Shown: piece by piece, positions 55,608-64,000 of the stretch
How positions within the stretch are numbered: the first letter of the stretch is position 1
Layout of the letters: every line of letters starts with the position of its first letter
Assembly: GCF_019649055.1 (NCBI RefSeq)
Contig: NW_026570363.1
Location: forward strand, 186,001 to 250,000
DNA: 64,000 nt
Direction: 5' to 3'
Source of the DNA: Paramacrobiotus metropolitanus
Taxonomy: Eukaryota; Tardigrada; Eutardigrada; Parachela; Macrobiotidae
The notes under the pieces: model-generated
Databases searched by the model: none
The model's input: the letters and a program-made list of their open reading frames with translations, nothing else
Told to the model about the DNA's origin: nothing
Program-made: the position numbers and the translations under genes

Positions 55608-57104
55608 TTAATCGGTCGATCTCGTTATCGGCCTTTTGAGCTCCACCACATACCTATCGACTTCGTTTCGATAGACCTCGGCTTCCTCGTTGGCCTGGTT
55701 GAGTTGCTGGTGGAACGCTCCTGCTGCCATTTCCGACTCGACCAACGCAGTTTGTGTGTCGGCCAAGTTCTTTTTCGCCTCTTCGAGGGCTTTGTGCGCC
55801 TCGTCGAGTTCGCGTTTGATTTCGAAGACGGCCGCTGTTGACCGTTCCAACCTACCGGTGAGTATGGCGACTTGGTCGACTTCGTGTCGACACGGTAGGT
55901 CAGCTCGCTTCAGTATGGCGTTGAGCCGGTCGACTTCCCCTTGTTGGGCGGCGATGCCTTTGTTAGCATCGACCATATCGCGTTCCCATTTGCTCCGTTC
56001 GAGTCGGTGGGTGTCCTCCGAGTTTCGGAGTGTTCCTTCCGCCGAGTCGACAATCTTGTCCGCCAAAACGATCTGTGTGATCAATTTGTGGCATCTTGCT
56101 CGGAGTAGGTCGAGATCATTGATCTTCTCGGGCGGTGTTGCCGCGATCCACTTCTTGGCTGTGTATTCAAGTGCGCTGGCTTGATAGCCATGGCTGTCCT
56201 TGTCGGACTTCGGTGGTGTCCTGAAGAATCCGTCCGCACTGGTCGGTCTTGACGCGGTTGTTGCGTCAAAGACTTCGTTTGTCGGTGACGGAGTACTGCC
56301 GAGTTCGCCCGTTTCGAACATCGGTGGTGACGATCTAAGTGTCAGGTCGGCAGGTCGACTTTGTGTCGCCTTAGTCGACTTCACCGTTTGTTGAGCTTCC
56401 GTTGCTCGAGTCGACTCGCGTCCGGTTGGCGAAAGTCGGCTCAGCGGTGAAATTACCCGTTCGTTGGGTGCCGGTATACTAGTCGGCGATCCGGCTGGGT
56501 GAGGGCCGCTTCGTGGTGGTACTTCGGAATCTTCCGTTCCACTTGGTAGTTTAGTCGACTGCACGGCCGCATCCGAATTTGTGTCGGTTGGTTGCCGTTC
56601 CGGGCTAGTCGGTTGCTTGTTGCCGACTTCCTTCTGCGCGACCTCTGTGGTCGGCATCTGTTGACCGGCCTTTGAGATTGGCGAAATCCTTCCGACCTGT
56701 GTGGTCGATTGGACTTTGCCGACTTCTGTTGTCTTATTTTCCATTCCAATCAAGGTCGGTTGTTCGACCTCCCGGGTTTGTGGCAGGTCGGCCTGCTGTT
56801 GGTCGACTTCCTTTGCCGAAGGTCGGTCGACCGTTTGTTGGTCGGCCGCCGTAGTCGATTGTTGTTCACCGACTTCCTTGGTCGGAGATTTTCGCTCGAC
56901 CTGTGTGGTCGGCGATTTCCGTCCGACTTGGTTAGTCGGTATGTCCATATTGGGGGAGGTCGGCTTCGGCACTTCTTCCTTCCTGTTGGGTGATTGCCGT
57001 CCAAGCTCGGTGGCTTTTGTGGCCGTTACCGAGTCTTGAGCTCCGTGTGAGTTCGACTCCAGGTCGGCATGAGGCAATGTGGTCCCTGCCTGCAGCTGTT
57101 CCAC
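55608..57104 (-). CDS. Gag-like N-terminal ORF: TQVGRKSP-type repeats and coiled coil, 498 aa
   Basis: It opens at GTG, but the frame is continuous with an upstream ORF (57,402) through a G8 run. Residues 1-200 repeat a short motif (TTQVERKSP, TKEVGEQQS, TTEVGKVQS, TTQVGRISP), in part encoding the hairpin sequences. Residues 330-490 form a long coiled coil (VFEIKRELDEAHKALEEAKK, FHQQLNQANEEAEVYRNEVD). It would serve as the multimerising part of Gag. It reads out of frame into the next ORF near 55,640. Confidence 0.62.
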   Translation of the reverse strand: MEQLQAGTTLPHADLESNSHGAQDSVTATKATELGRQSPNRKEEVPKPTSPNMDIPTNQVGRKSPTTQVERKSPTKEVGEQQSTTAADQQTVDRPSAKEVDQQQADLPQTREVEQPTLIGMENKTTEVGKVQSTTQVGRISPISKAGQQMPTTEVAQKEVGNKQPTSPERQPTDTNSDAAVQSTKLPSGTEDSEVPPRSGPHPAGSPTSIPAPNERVISPLSRLSPTGRESTRATEAQQTVKSTKATQSRPADLTLRSSPPMFETGELGSTPSPTNEVFDATTASRPTSADGFFRTPPKSDKDSHGYQASALEYTAKKWIAATPPEKINDLDLLRARCHKLITQIVLADKIVDSAEGTLRNSEDTHRLERSKWERDMVDANKGIAAQQGEVDRLNAILKRADLPCRHEVDQVAILTGRLERSTAAVFEIKRELDEAHKALEEAKKNLADTQTALVESEMAAGAFHQQLNQANEEAEVYRNEVDRYVVELKRPITRSTD

Positions 57105-57402
57105 ATCCCCCCCCGGTCGGGTGGGACGGGGCTGCTACGTCAGCTGGGGCTTCCAGGAATGTTTTATCCCGGGCATCCTCGAAACTGTCATCCGAGGTAG
57201 GATTCGAGTCGGCAAGGAGGATCCGTTCATTGCGTCTCTCCTTTGCTTCGGCCGACTTAGTCGAGTCGGTTGAGGACGGCTGACTTTTATCCTGACCGGC
57301 GTACCGGAGTGAGTACTTTCCGGTCATGTTCGCACATCGAGAATAGTCGGTGTTGAACTTTCTCGCGTATTCGTTTTCTCGGGGATTCGACATTGTTGTC
57401 AA
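56932..57402 (-). CDS. Start of gag: ORF from first ATG to the G8 frameshift
   Basis: The first ATG (57,402) after the leader opens a frame of about 96 native codons. It is polar, with an Asp/Ser-rich part (LADSNPTSDDSFEDARDKTF). At the C8 run on the + strand (57,107-57,114; G8 in sense) the frame must move by one base to enter the 498-aa ORF. With seven G the two would be a single frame of about 600 codons. Codons after the run (to 56,932) are out of frame with the rest of gag. Confidence 0.6.
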   Translation of the reverse strand: MTTMSNPRENEYARKFNTDYSRCANMTGKYSLRYAGQDKSQPSSTDSTKSAEAKERRNERILLADSNPTSDDSFEDARDKTFLEAPADVAAPSHPTGGGCGTAAGRDHIASCRPGVELTRSSRLGNGHKSHRAWTAITQQEGRSAEADLPQYGHTD

Positions 57403-58680
57403 CTCGGGTCGGCTCTGGTGGAGCCTTAAAGGTTTTATCAGTTAGAAAAAGAAAGTCGAACAATCTTCTGTGTGAAGATGTTCGGTAAAGTCAGGAACGT
57501 CTTTTGGTTCAGGAACTTCCGATTGTCAGGACCGTGTCCGGTGAAATGTTGTTGTTGTTGTTGATGTGTCTGTTGGTGACTCAGTACACAGGGTATTAAT
57601 ATACAGTACAATGGTACAGTACAGTACGTAATAGTAGTACGGTGTAGTACGTCCTATGTTACTGTGCTGACCAGTATGACGTAACAGGTTAAGTGGTCTT
57701 GCACTTCTGCCTATGTCACAGAATGTGAGCCGCGTGCAAAAGTTACAAAAAACGATGAATCACGCCTATGTTAGGCTATGGGAACTTTCCCCTGCACGCT
57801 GATTGGCTGCTCCTTAAGTACTGATAAGCGGTCGTTATGACGTCACAAGGAAGTTCGAGAATTTTCGCGCTATTTTCCGTCAGAAAAAAAAATTATTTTT
57901 GGTCGGCTAGAAAGTTTGTCTAGTCGGATTTTGAAGTTTTTAACCGTTAGAAATTAGTTTTATTAATTAGGGAAATTTTCTGATGGTCGAAAGACCGTCA
58001 AAAATCGAAATGAAGAGAATTTCCGACTTGTTGCGGGCTAGCCTTTGTCTATCTGTCTAGACAGGTTTGTTGACCTAGCAGGTCGGTTCTCAACCAAAAA
58101 CAAAATTCCGAATCGGTTTCTCCGTCAGAAATTACTTTTTAACCGTTAAAAAGTTAAATTTTACGGATAGAAATCGTTTTCTACCGTTAGAAAGTGAAAT
58201 GCCGACCTAGTTTCGGCTAAAATCGACCTAGAACCGTTACTTTACCAGTGTCGGTGTCGGTGTCGGTTCCGCTCGATTTCCTCCGTCCGAGGTCGGAAAT
58301 CCGTCGTTTCCGAACTGAGATCCGCGGGTAAAGTTGCGGGTCGCTGTTCAAAGCAAAGGTCCCCGTATTATAGGATTAATCCGTTCGCGCTGCAGACTCT
58401 CGTTCGAGTCTGATCCGTCAGTTGGGAGAGAAAGTGTCCGTGCTGTTGGGAATGTGCTCGTCAGTGTGGAAGAGACCAGGAAAACTGTGCTCACCAGCTC
58501 GGTAAGAATCACTTCAGTGATCTTCGTTTTCCTCAGCTGTAAGACGATGCGATCAGTCCGATCAAAGTCAAGGCAGAGATTGCTTCAGCAATCTATCTGA
58601 CAGTGACTTTCAGGTTCCTCACGAGTTCTCCGCAATTCAAGCCTTCACCGTCTCCTCAAAGGGTCCGTAAGATCAAAAAC
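57403..58680 (-). other. 5' leader of the retroelement
   Basis: About 1.3 kb without a long sense ORF lies between the primer-binding site and gag. It includes a strong 11-bp TGTGT-loop hairpin at 57,457-57,484, 55 nt before the gag ATG; a GTAC-rich stretch (57,605-57,650); repeated CCGTTAGAAA words (57,940-58,200); an 8-bp stem with a GAAA loop at 57,981-58,000 on the + strand; and the palindrome CTGTCTAGACAG near 58,050. It is the expected place for dimerisation and packaging signals. Confidence 0.55.
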
Positions 58681-58698
58681 CTTATGATGCTGCTACCA
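58681..58698 (-). other. Primer-binding site, initiator-Met-like
   Basis: Directly next to the right LTR the minus strand reads TGGTAGCAG. This is complementary to the last nine bases (including CCA) of metazoan initiator tRNA-Met. The following bases match less well. Zero spacing from the LTR and a TGG start are typical of LTR elements. This fixes the element's sense as the minus strand. Confidence 0.65.
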
Positions 58699-59135
58699 TG
58701 TAACAGACAAGCACGAGGAGATCACGAGTGAGCTTTATTGTACAAATAAAGTGGGAACAATGCTGCGTGATAGCAGGAAAGCAAGAACAAAGCACTGATG
58801 GCTAATAGCAAGTGGATGCTAGGAAGGTTCTTGAGCGTCTGATGGCGTGAAAGAAGCAACTGGCGGCAACCACGTGCTGTGTGCCATCAGCTGTGTGATG
58901 ATGCGCAGACTGGACTCTATCCAACGCGAGCGTATGAACGCTGAGTCATACTGCGAGAGAGGAACGAGAGAGCAAGTGTGGCTCAGTGTATGCGCTGCGT
59001 ATATCCGCTTCAGCGGATGAGTACAGTGCAGCAGCACACGTACGTACAAGCGAGAGAGGCGATAACGGCAAGCAATGAGTGCAAGTACGTCCTGTGTGGA
59101 CCGTACGCACCAGGCGCAGTCGTACGCCTCTGACA
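58699..59135 (-). repeat. Right LTR (5' LTR in element sense), 437 bp
   Basis: The same length as the left LTR and one base different by eye. It should hold the promoter for the sense transcript. I find no obvious TATA box; an initiator/downstream-element promoter is possible. It carries the same TGTGT hairpin at 59,085-59,106. Confidence 0.92.
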
Positions 59136-59139
59136 ACTG
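59136..59139. repeat. Target-site duplication ACTG (right)
   Basis: A direct repeat of 30,088-30,091, flanking the other end of the element. Confidence 0.85.
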
Positions 59140-60294
59140 TCTTCAGTACTTCCATTAATTTTGTTGAAAGTACAAGCGCCCCATGAAATCTAGGTGTTTT
59201 GAATACGGTAGTCTAATCTTACAGCTCCATGTAGGATGTGAATCTTGTAATTATAATGAAGCGTTCGCAAACGTCCGTTTCGTGGACCCTGACCCTTTTC
59301 ATCCCAGGGTACTTTACGGTCCACCATGAAACATGCATTAAAGGTGCTGAAAAAACCGCCCCACAAAAAACTGTCGCACCCCAAGGGAGATACCAGCCAG
59401 CGAGCGAGTTAGTGTCGTAATAGTACGGCTTTTGTCCGATTCCAGTTGTCACTCGTGGAAGTCGTGCTTGCCTAGCTTCTGGTACATACAAATGAATCAC
59501 CAGCGCCAATCGACCGCCAGTGCAATGTCCGTTAACGCACAAACTGAAGACAGCGTTTAAAGATAATCCACAATTTAAGTCAGTGGCAGTTTCTACCGGA
59601 AAGTACTCTAGCAGTGGAATGTTAAAAGAAAACATGTACAGAATCGTAGTATTGAAAAATGCTTATAGTAACATCAAAAGAAGTGCCAGTTATTATCAAA
59701 CGGCGCGTATAACCATATGTCGTCAATGACGTGCAACTAATTGATATCCCACGAAGATTAAAGTTCTGGTTTTTTCGGCATGTGCCAAAGATATATGGGT
59801 CTCCTTGCTTTTTACATGTTTCAACAATGAGCCGAACTATTATTAAAGTGGTGACAGACTTAATACACACACAATAATTGTATGTTTGATGTCGATGGTA
59901 TCAGTACGAGTGCCTAACATTGATCAGTACGAGTGCCTATATTGATGACTGATCAGTGACCAACGAAAAGTCGCTCGTGCCCTCAATCAAGATCTAAAAC
60001 GCTCGATAGCACGTCAAAACACTAGAACCCAACGTCAATTCTGCATAAACAAGGCAAAAATTCTCAATTACTGTATGATCACTGACCAGTACACTATTAC
60101 AGCAATGACATCAAGTAGGTTTACCGTTATACGAAGACTCAGGCAAAGCCCCGACTCTGTTGCAACATTTGCGCACCTCGTTCTGCAGTTATTCAGTGTC
60201 TGTAGTAGCATTATACGCTGGCCCTTATAGTTTCTAAATTGTGGCCGACTTCTTAGAACTGAGAGTTAACCCCACAAGCAGCATTCGCTTTAAA
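59140..60294. other. Region between the retroelement and T3
   Basis: The first 90 bp (TTTTGTTGAAAGTACAAGCG, GAATACGGTA) are the displaced 3' flank of T2, matching the flanks of T2-psi and T3. Around 59,480-59,560 a stretch (AATCACCAGC, GCAATRTCCGTT, ACAAACTGA) recurs at 62,740-62,810, so it is part of another local duplication. A 138-codon minus-strand frame (59,635-59,219) overlaps it but shows no recognisable features and is not called. The rest is A/T rich without features. Confidence 0.5.
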
Positions 60295-61038
60295 ATGAAT
60301 CCTGTCGCATTTAAGGCAACTCCCATGATCGCCATCGGCATCGTACAACTGCTTTGCGGTGTCGCCATCTTCCTTGCCGAAATTCTATGTACAGAAACGA
60401 AGAATTTGTTTTACAAAAACAATTCCCGTGATTCAAAATTACAGTAATGAATTATCACCATCATTTTTACGTTTACTAAAATACTTAATCATTGTAGTGA
60501 CGAATGTTATTTTGCATGTAATATATTTCATTGTCGCGTTGTAGCGCTGTGGGTGCACAGATTCCCCGCTACGGGCTTTTCTGGCATCTTCTACATCATC
60601 ACCGGTTCAGTGGGCGTGACTGCCGGTTCCAGCGCCTGCAACTCCGTTGGTTCGGGACAGCGTCTGGCCAGCACTTCGCTGGAACTGAGGTTCTTGTTCG
60701 TTATGAATGCCTTCGGTCTGATCAGCTTGTGCAGTGTTATCCTGCGTGAAACATGGTATCCCGCATACCACTGGCATGGATACGACATCGCCGGCGCCCA
60801 ACTAACATTCTTCGTCATCGTCCTCATCGCCAGCATCGTCATGTGTGTCATCAGCACCCGGGCGATGAACGCCATGCACAGCAACACGGTGACGACGGTG
60901 ACGCACGTGACCTATGGGCTGCCGCAACCGGAAATGGTGTGGAAGGCCGGACAGTATCCCGGTCAGCAGTTTGCCGCTTATTCGAGACTACAGCCGTACG
61001 AACTGCCGCCTGTAGGTGTCTGTGAATCGGGGCAGTAG
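60295..61038 (+). CDS. T3: four-pass membrane protein, MS4A/CD20-like layout (195 aa)
   Basis: Exon 1 is 60295-60388 (94 nt) and exon 2 is 60545-61038, together 588 nt or 196 codons. Exon 1 (FKATPMIAIGIVQLLCGVAI) is nearly that of T2. The donor is GTACAG rather than GTAAGT, weaker than in its relatives. Exon 2 lacks nine bases (ATCCTGGGC) present in T2-psi, which shortens helix 2 by three residues. Helix 4 (FFVIVLIASIVMCVISTRAM) is intact and the C-tail (GQYPGQQFAAYS) matches T2. It is probably functional, but the donor and helix 2 make this less sure. Confidence 0.7.
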
Positions 61039-61330
61039 TCACCTGCACCTACGCCTATATTAAACTTGTTAAGCATCATAGCGCTTAGATGGGCGCCTGT
61101 GACTGCAAATTTTATTGAAAGTAAAAGCGCTTAATCACCCCCGGACTTTAAATACGGTATTTAATCTCCATTTTACAAGCCCACCCGGATGATGAGCGAA
61201 ATATATAACTATTAAGCAATTCGGCGCGCAACGCCACAATCTCTGCATGCGTTTGACATGGTTGGTGAAAGCCATGATGTAAAACTAAATCTTGGAGGTA
61301 TTAATTAAAATACAACATTATAATTAAAAA
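61039..61330 (+). repeat. 3' flank of T3 (T-family 3' repeat)
   Basis: It contains TTTTATTGAAAGTA, AAATACGGTATTTAATCTCC, GGTGAAAGCCATGATGTAAA and AAATCTTGGAGGTATTA, in the same order as after T2-psi. It probably represents the 3' UTR. Confidence 0.55.
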
Positions 61331-61461
61331 AATAAGCCCCGATTTGTTTATGTCATGCCTGGTCCTCCGCAAAACATAACATGAATAACATGCGGTGTTA
61401 AGGAACTAGAGTAGGTTCCATCGTTGCACTGCACATTACGTTAGCCGCATCAGTGAGAGAT

Positions 61462-62243
61462 TCACCGTGCTGCTACCGTCAGCAGCTCCTGTGTTCCGTC
61501 CACGCCGTGGGGCCGCGTCGTGCGCAGAGCGGTCATGCTGCGAAAGGTGAAGACCGACAGAGCGATGCTGATGATCAAGATGCACAGCGTGGCTGTCAAC
61601 TGGGGCCGACAAATTCCTTTATGAAGCGCTGACCAATGAGTTCAGGCAGTTTTGGTAGCCATAGTTTGGCATCGCTATTCAGAATAACGGAGCACCACAC
61701 CAGCATGGAGAAGGAGCTGAGAACCGATACGATATTCAGCACAAAGCAGCTGACCGCTAAGCAACGGGCACCCGTGCTGGGCACCGGCTTTAACTGGCTG
61801 GCGCCGGCCGCCACGCCCAAGGCGCCGCTAACGATGTAGAACAGTCCCAGGATAATCCCGACGAAATTTGTCAGGGGAATATACTGTACAGCTAAGGCTG
61901 CAACAATGTAATTTTGACGTTACGCTACCTTATACAGTAGATACTCGCGCATGCACTGCACAAAACATTTCGCGGCTAATTTCTGTTGATTGTGAAATAG
62001 TACAAAGTGAACAAAACTTTAATGCACTGACTTTTATGTTTTTGTTCTTTTTCTAATACTGTATTTATTCAGATTAGCGGTACAAAAGTCTTTTATGTAC
62101 TGTATGTGTAGCACACTTTTATATACGTACGTTGGTCAGAGATACTTACGAATTGCATCGGCTACAAAGATAATAACGCCTCCCAGAAGCTGGATGATAG
62201 CCAGGGCGATGGTAGCTTCGGCGTTCGATGCAGAGGGATTCAT
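61462..62243 (-). CDS. T4: four-pass membrane protein with one frameshift before helix 4
   Basis: Exon 1 is 62243-62150 (94 nt, donor GTAAGT) and exon 2 is 61891-61462 (acceptor GCCTTAG). Helices: ATIALAIIQLLGGVIIFVAD; FVGIILGLFYIVSGALGVAAG; LAVSCFVLNIVSVLSSFSML, running into VWCSVIL; and LTATLCILIISIALSVFTF. The first three share one frame, which stops at TGA just after FVGPS. Helix 4 and the C-tail are open in the next frame. One extra base in the G4 run at 61,602-61,605 (C4 in sense) would join them. It may be a recent pseudogene or a homopolymer assembly error. Confidence 0.68.
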
Positions 62244-63374
62244 TTTACGTATACCAACTTACGAACCGGCTGGTATTGGGGCGAAGTACCAGTTGTTCCG
62301 TGCAAAATGAGAACCGTCTAATGAATTACAGAAACTGAATGGGAAACTGGTAACACGGATATTCGAAGACCCGACGGCCCGCTGCCATAAAGCTCAACTC
62401 TAATTTGTCAGTTACAACACTATTACGATTTTATACTGTATAGCGCTGCCGCTTCGCCTCGCAAATCTCCGGCCAAATCACCAACCACAAACAGCATTCC
62501 CTCAGTTTCGACGTACTGTGCCTATCTCGCAGCTAACCGGAAGAACGTCATCGTTACTACCGTTCTCTGCAAACGGTTTTATGGCTTTTAACGGTTGTTA
62601 AACACACGGTAACCACTGGAATGGCAAGTATAACACAATTTCCGGCGCACACAGCCTGAATGATGACTAGTGTCATCTTGTTGTAATTTCTTGACCGAAC
62701 CTTAGTCACTGAAACTGACTATGGAGTTTCCGGCACGGACCAGTGAATCACCAGCAACATTCAGCGGGAAATGCAATATCCGTTGAAGAACAAACTGACG
62801 ATGGCGTAGAAAGATAGTTAGCAAAATGCTCGAACGTGGAAAATGTTAAAAACGGACATGAGCAAAGTTTTAATTTATCATCTAAAGATCAACCCCACCA
62901 GGTTGCCCCAACGAAGCAATTATCGAATAATATCAAACAACACCAAGTGGTTTCTGCCAGCGCAGGCGTTTGTATTACGTGAATCGTCGGCTGTTACCAA
63001 ATGATCCTGATTGCGATAAAACGGTTTGGATAACCATGTGTTTTTTTATATTGTTTCTCTGGACGTGTGCTTGTAATTAAACAGAGGGAAGTTGACCAAT
63101 CGAAACACAACATAGCGATGAAATAACTCTTTAAATTGGTGACCAGTTAAGTTGATCAGTTTTGGCATTATACGATTACTCGTTCATAAACATTTTTTAA
63201 TCTTTATGGGGCAAAAGTCGCCTGGATAGCAAAAGGTGCATTCAGGCGTAATTCACATTTAAATGTATACGTGACTACGTCGTATATCCATAGTGTCCGA
63301 AACAGCAACAGCATTTCCTTTAACAACACCCAAGCGAAATCGCTGCTAACTTGCTGATGGATTCTCCAGCATCT
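62244..63374. other. Intergenic region between T4 and T5
   Basis: No gene is seen. A block at 62,740-62,810 is shared with 59,480-59,560. The 3' flank of T5 would begin at 63,374 and run left. A/T rich, otherwise without features. Confidence 0.45.
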
Positions 63375-63852
63375 TTACCGCAATGGCACCGCCCAAAACG
63401 CGCCCGACTCAGGGGACGTCCGGGTTGTGTTGGTCGCGCGCTGAGCCTTCAGAACACGGTAAATGCACACGGACAACGCGAAACTGACAATGGTCATAAG
63501 GAGAAAAAACGCTATCTGCCATCCGGAAAATCCCGCTACAGCTGGATGAACCAGTCTCCCTTGTTTCGTATAAGTCTGCTCCCAGCTCTCCTCGTGGGCA
63601 TACCAAAAATCCATAGGGAATTCAGTAGATTGTTCAGAATCACCGAACACCAGACAAGCATGCTGAAAGAGCTGCAGGTCGACACGATGTTGAGGACCAA
63701 GGAAACCAGTGCCAGACCATGGGCGCAGCGAGCGCTGATGGTGTTGTGGAAGACGGTGCTGGCGGCAATGGCCACAGTGCCGGTTGTGACGTAGATGAGG
63801 CCCAGGACAATGCCGACACATTCGGTCCAGTGGACACGGTAGAACGCCAGCG
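63375..63852 (-). CDS. T5: four-pass membrane gene, exon 2 only, with one frameshift (exon 1 beyond window)
   Basis: The exon begins after a GATTGCAG acceptor (63,853-63,860) with CGCTGGCG, the same exon-2 start as T2 and T3, so a 94-nt first exon should lie to the right of the window. Helix 2 (CVGIVLGLIYVTTGTVAIAAS) and helix 3 (ALVSLVLNIVSTCSSFSML, running into VWCSVIL) are in one frame. Between about 63,650 and 63,600 the frame moves by one base and helix 4 (WQIAFFLLMTIVSFALSVCI) follows in the new frame. Pseudogene or sequencing indel. Confidence 0.62.
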
Positions 63853-64000
63853 CTGCAATCACCGCAACACAATTGGTCATTTTAGAACTGTTAACTGCAC
63901 TAGCCACGCCGCACACACATACCAGCTACTAAAGCGATAAAAAAGTATTAAATACTGTAACTGAAACAGAAAGCTAAGCTTTTGTGCAGGAAAGCCCTCG

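Larger units (their letters stand above)
30478..59106 (+). repeat. Dispersed hairpin family with TNTGT pentaloop and covarying stems (ACANA in sense RNA)
   Basis: Sites read directly: 30478-30499 and 59085-59106 (LTRs), 31343-31366, 32208-32220, 32778-32806, 32842-32860, 32912-32928, 32936-32956, 33004-33022, 33551-33569, 36054-36071, 36103-36121, 38362-38388, 39446-39460, 41715-41744, 42534-42555, 43212-43226, 43789-43817, 43940-43954, 44596-44612, 46362-46390, 46906-46939, 48430-48442, 53238-53260, 53743-53767, 53952-53968, 54225-54241, 56070-56082, 56352-56371, 56639-56653, 56693-56707, 56893-56914 and 57457-57484. Reversed, inside the inverted RT block: 49367-49394 and 50329-50341. Inner stems include CGACC/GGTCG, CGATC/GATCG, GGATC/GATCC, GGTCC/GGACC, AACCC/GGGTT, CGTCAC/GTGACG, GAACCT/AGGTTC, TAGCCC/GGGCTA, AACTC/GAGTT and ATCTTC/GAAGAT. 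Many extend to 9-12 bp with a 1-2 nt bulge on one side. Confidence 0.8.
30092..59135 (-). mobile_element. Giant (29,044 bp) Ty3/Gypsy-type LTR retroelement, sense on minus strand
   Basis: Two 437-bp LTRs with TGT...ACA ends, one mismatch between them by eye (30,151 against 58,758), and matching ACTG target duplications delimit the element. It contains a CCHC knuckle protein, an aspartic protease (LDTGAETS), an RT with YIDD, RNase H, and a zinc-binding DDE-type integrase downstream of RT, an order that defines Ty3/Gypsy. Most Gypsy elements are 5-12 kb. Here five to six large extra ORFs and two long non-coding regions add about 18 kb, recalling plant Ogre or planarian Burro in scale. No envelope-like protein with a signal peptide or membrane helices is seen. 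The RT-RNase H block is inverted. The near-identical LTRs mean recent insertion, so this copy either moved with enzymes from another copy or was inverted after insertion. Confidence 0.9.

Overview
The window is eukaryotic. Genes are split by GT-AG introns, polyadenylation signals are AATAAA, and there is a Pol III tRNA gene with a T-run terminator. Four-pass membrane genes, pseudokinase/LRR genes and a Ty3/Gypsy-type LTR element point to an invertebrate animal with short introns. I cannot name the species; a tardigrade is only a guess.

Layout. Positions 1-30,091 hold two copies of one gene block, about 17-18 kb apart. In order it contains: gene A (two-domain kinase-like, +), gene B (four pseudokinase domains plus two LRR blocks, -), T1 (four-pass membrane, -) and T2 (four-pass membrane, +). 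Copy 1 is A1 (cut by the left edge), B1, T1-psi and T2-psi (1-11.2 kb). Copy 2 is A2 (14.3-19.0 kb), B2, T1 and T2 (19.6-30.0 kb). Between the copies lies a compact, catalytically complete MAP3K-like kinase (11.9-13.4 kb, -). A tRNA-His(GTG) lies between T1 and T2 in copy 2. The gene B models are well supported: both sets of six exons sum to exact multiples of three (5,121 and 5,106 nt).

Positions 30,092-59,135 are one 29,044-bp LTR retroelement. The two 437-bp LTRs differ at one base by eye and are flanked by a 4-bp duplication, ACTG, so the insertion looks recent. The coding sense is the minus strand. Reading right to left: LTR, primer-binding site, leader, coiled-coil gag-like ORFs with a CCHC knuckle, protease, [RT-RNase H], integrase with an AT-hook tail, five more large ORFs with no recognised viral function, a 3.5-kb non-coding tail, LTR. 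The RT-RNase H block (about 48,973-52,156) is inverted relative to everything else, bounded by 13-bp imperfect inverted repeats, and carries two stops at positions that normally encode Trp. A terminal-inverted-repeat, minisatellite-filled insert (36,881-37,688) interrupts the 3' ORFs.

The least expected signal is a family of more than 30 short hairpins spread through this element, LTRs included. They keep a pentaloop TNTGT on the + strand (ACANA in element-sense RNA), while the stems change sequence and keep pairing. They occur in non-coding DNA and in all three reading frames of coding DNA, and they flip orientation inside the inverted RT block.

Positions 59.1-64 kb return to the four-pass gene cluster (T3 +, T4 -, T5 -). 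T1 to T4 share a first coding exon of exactly 94 nt. The giant element has landed just downstream of T2.
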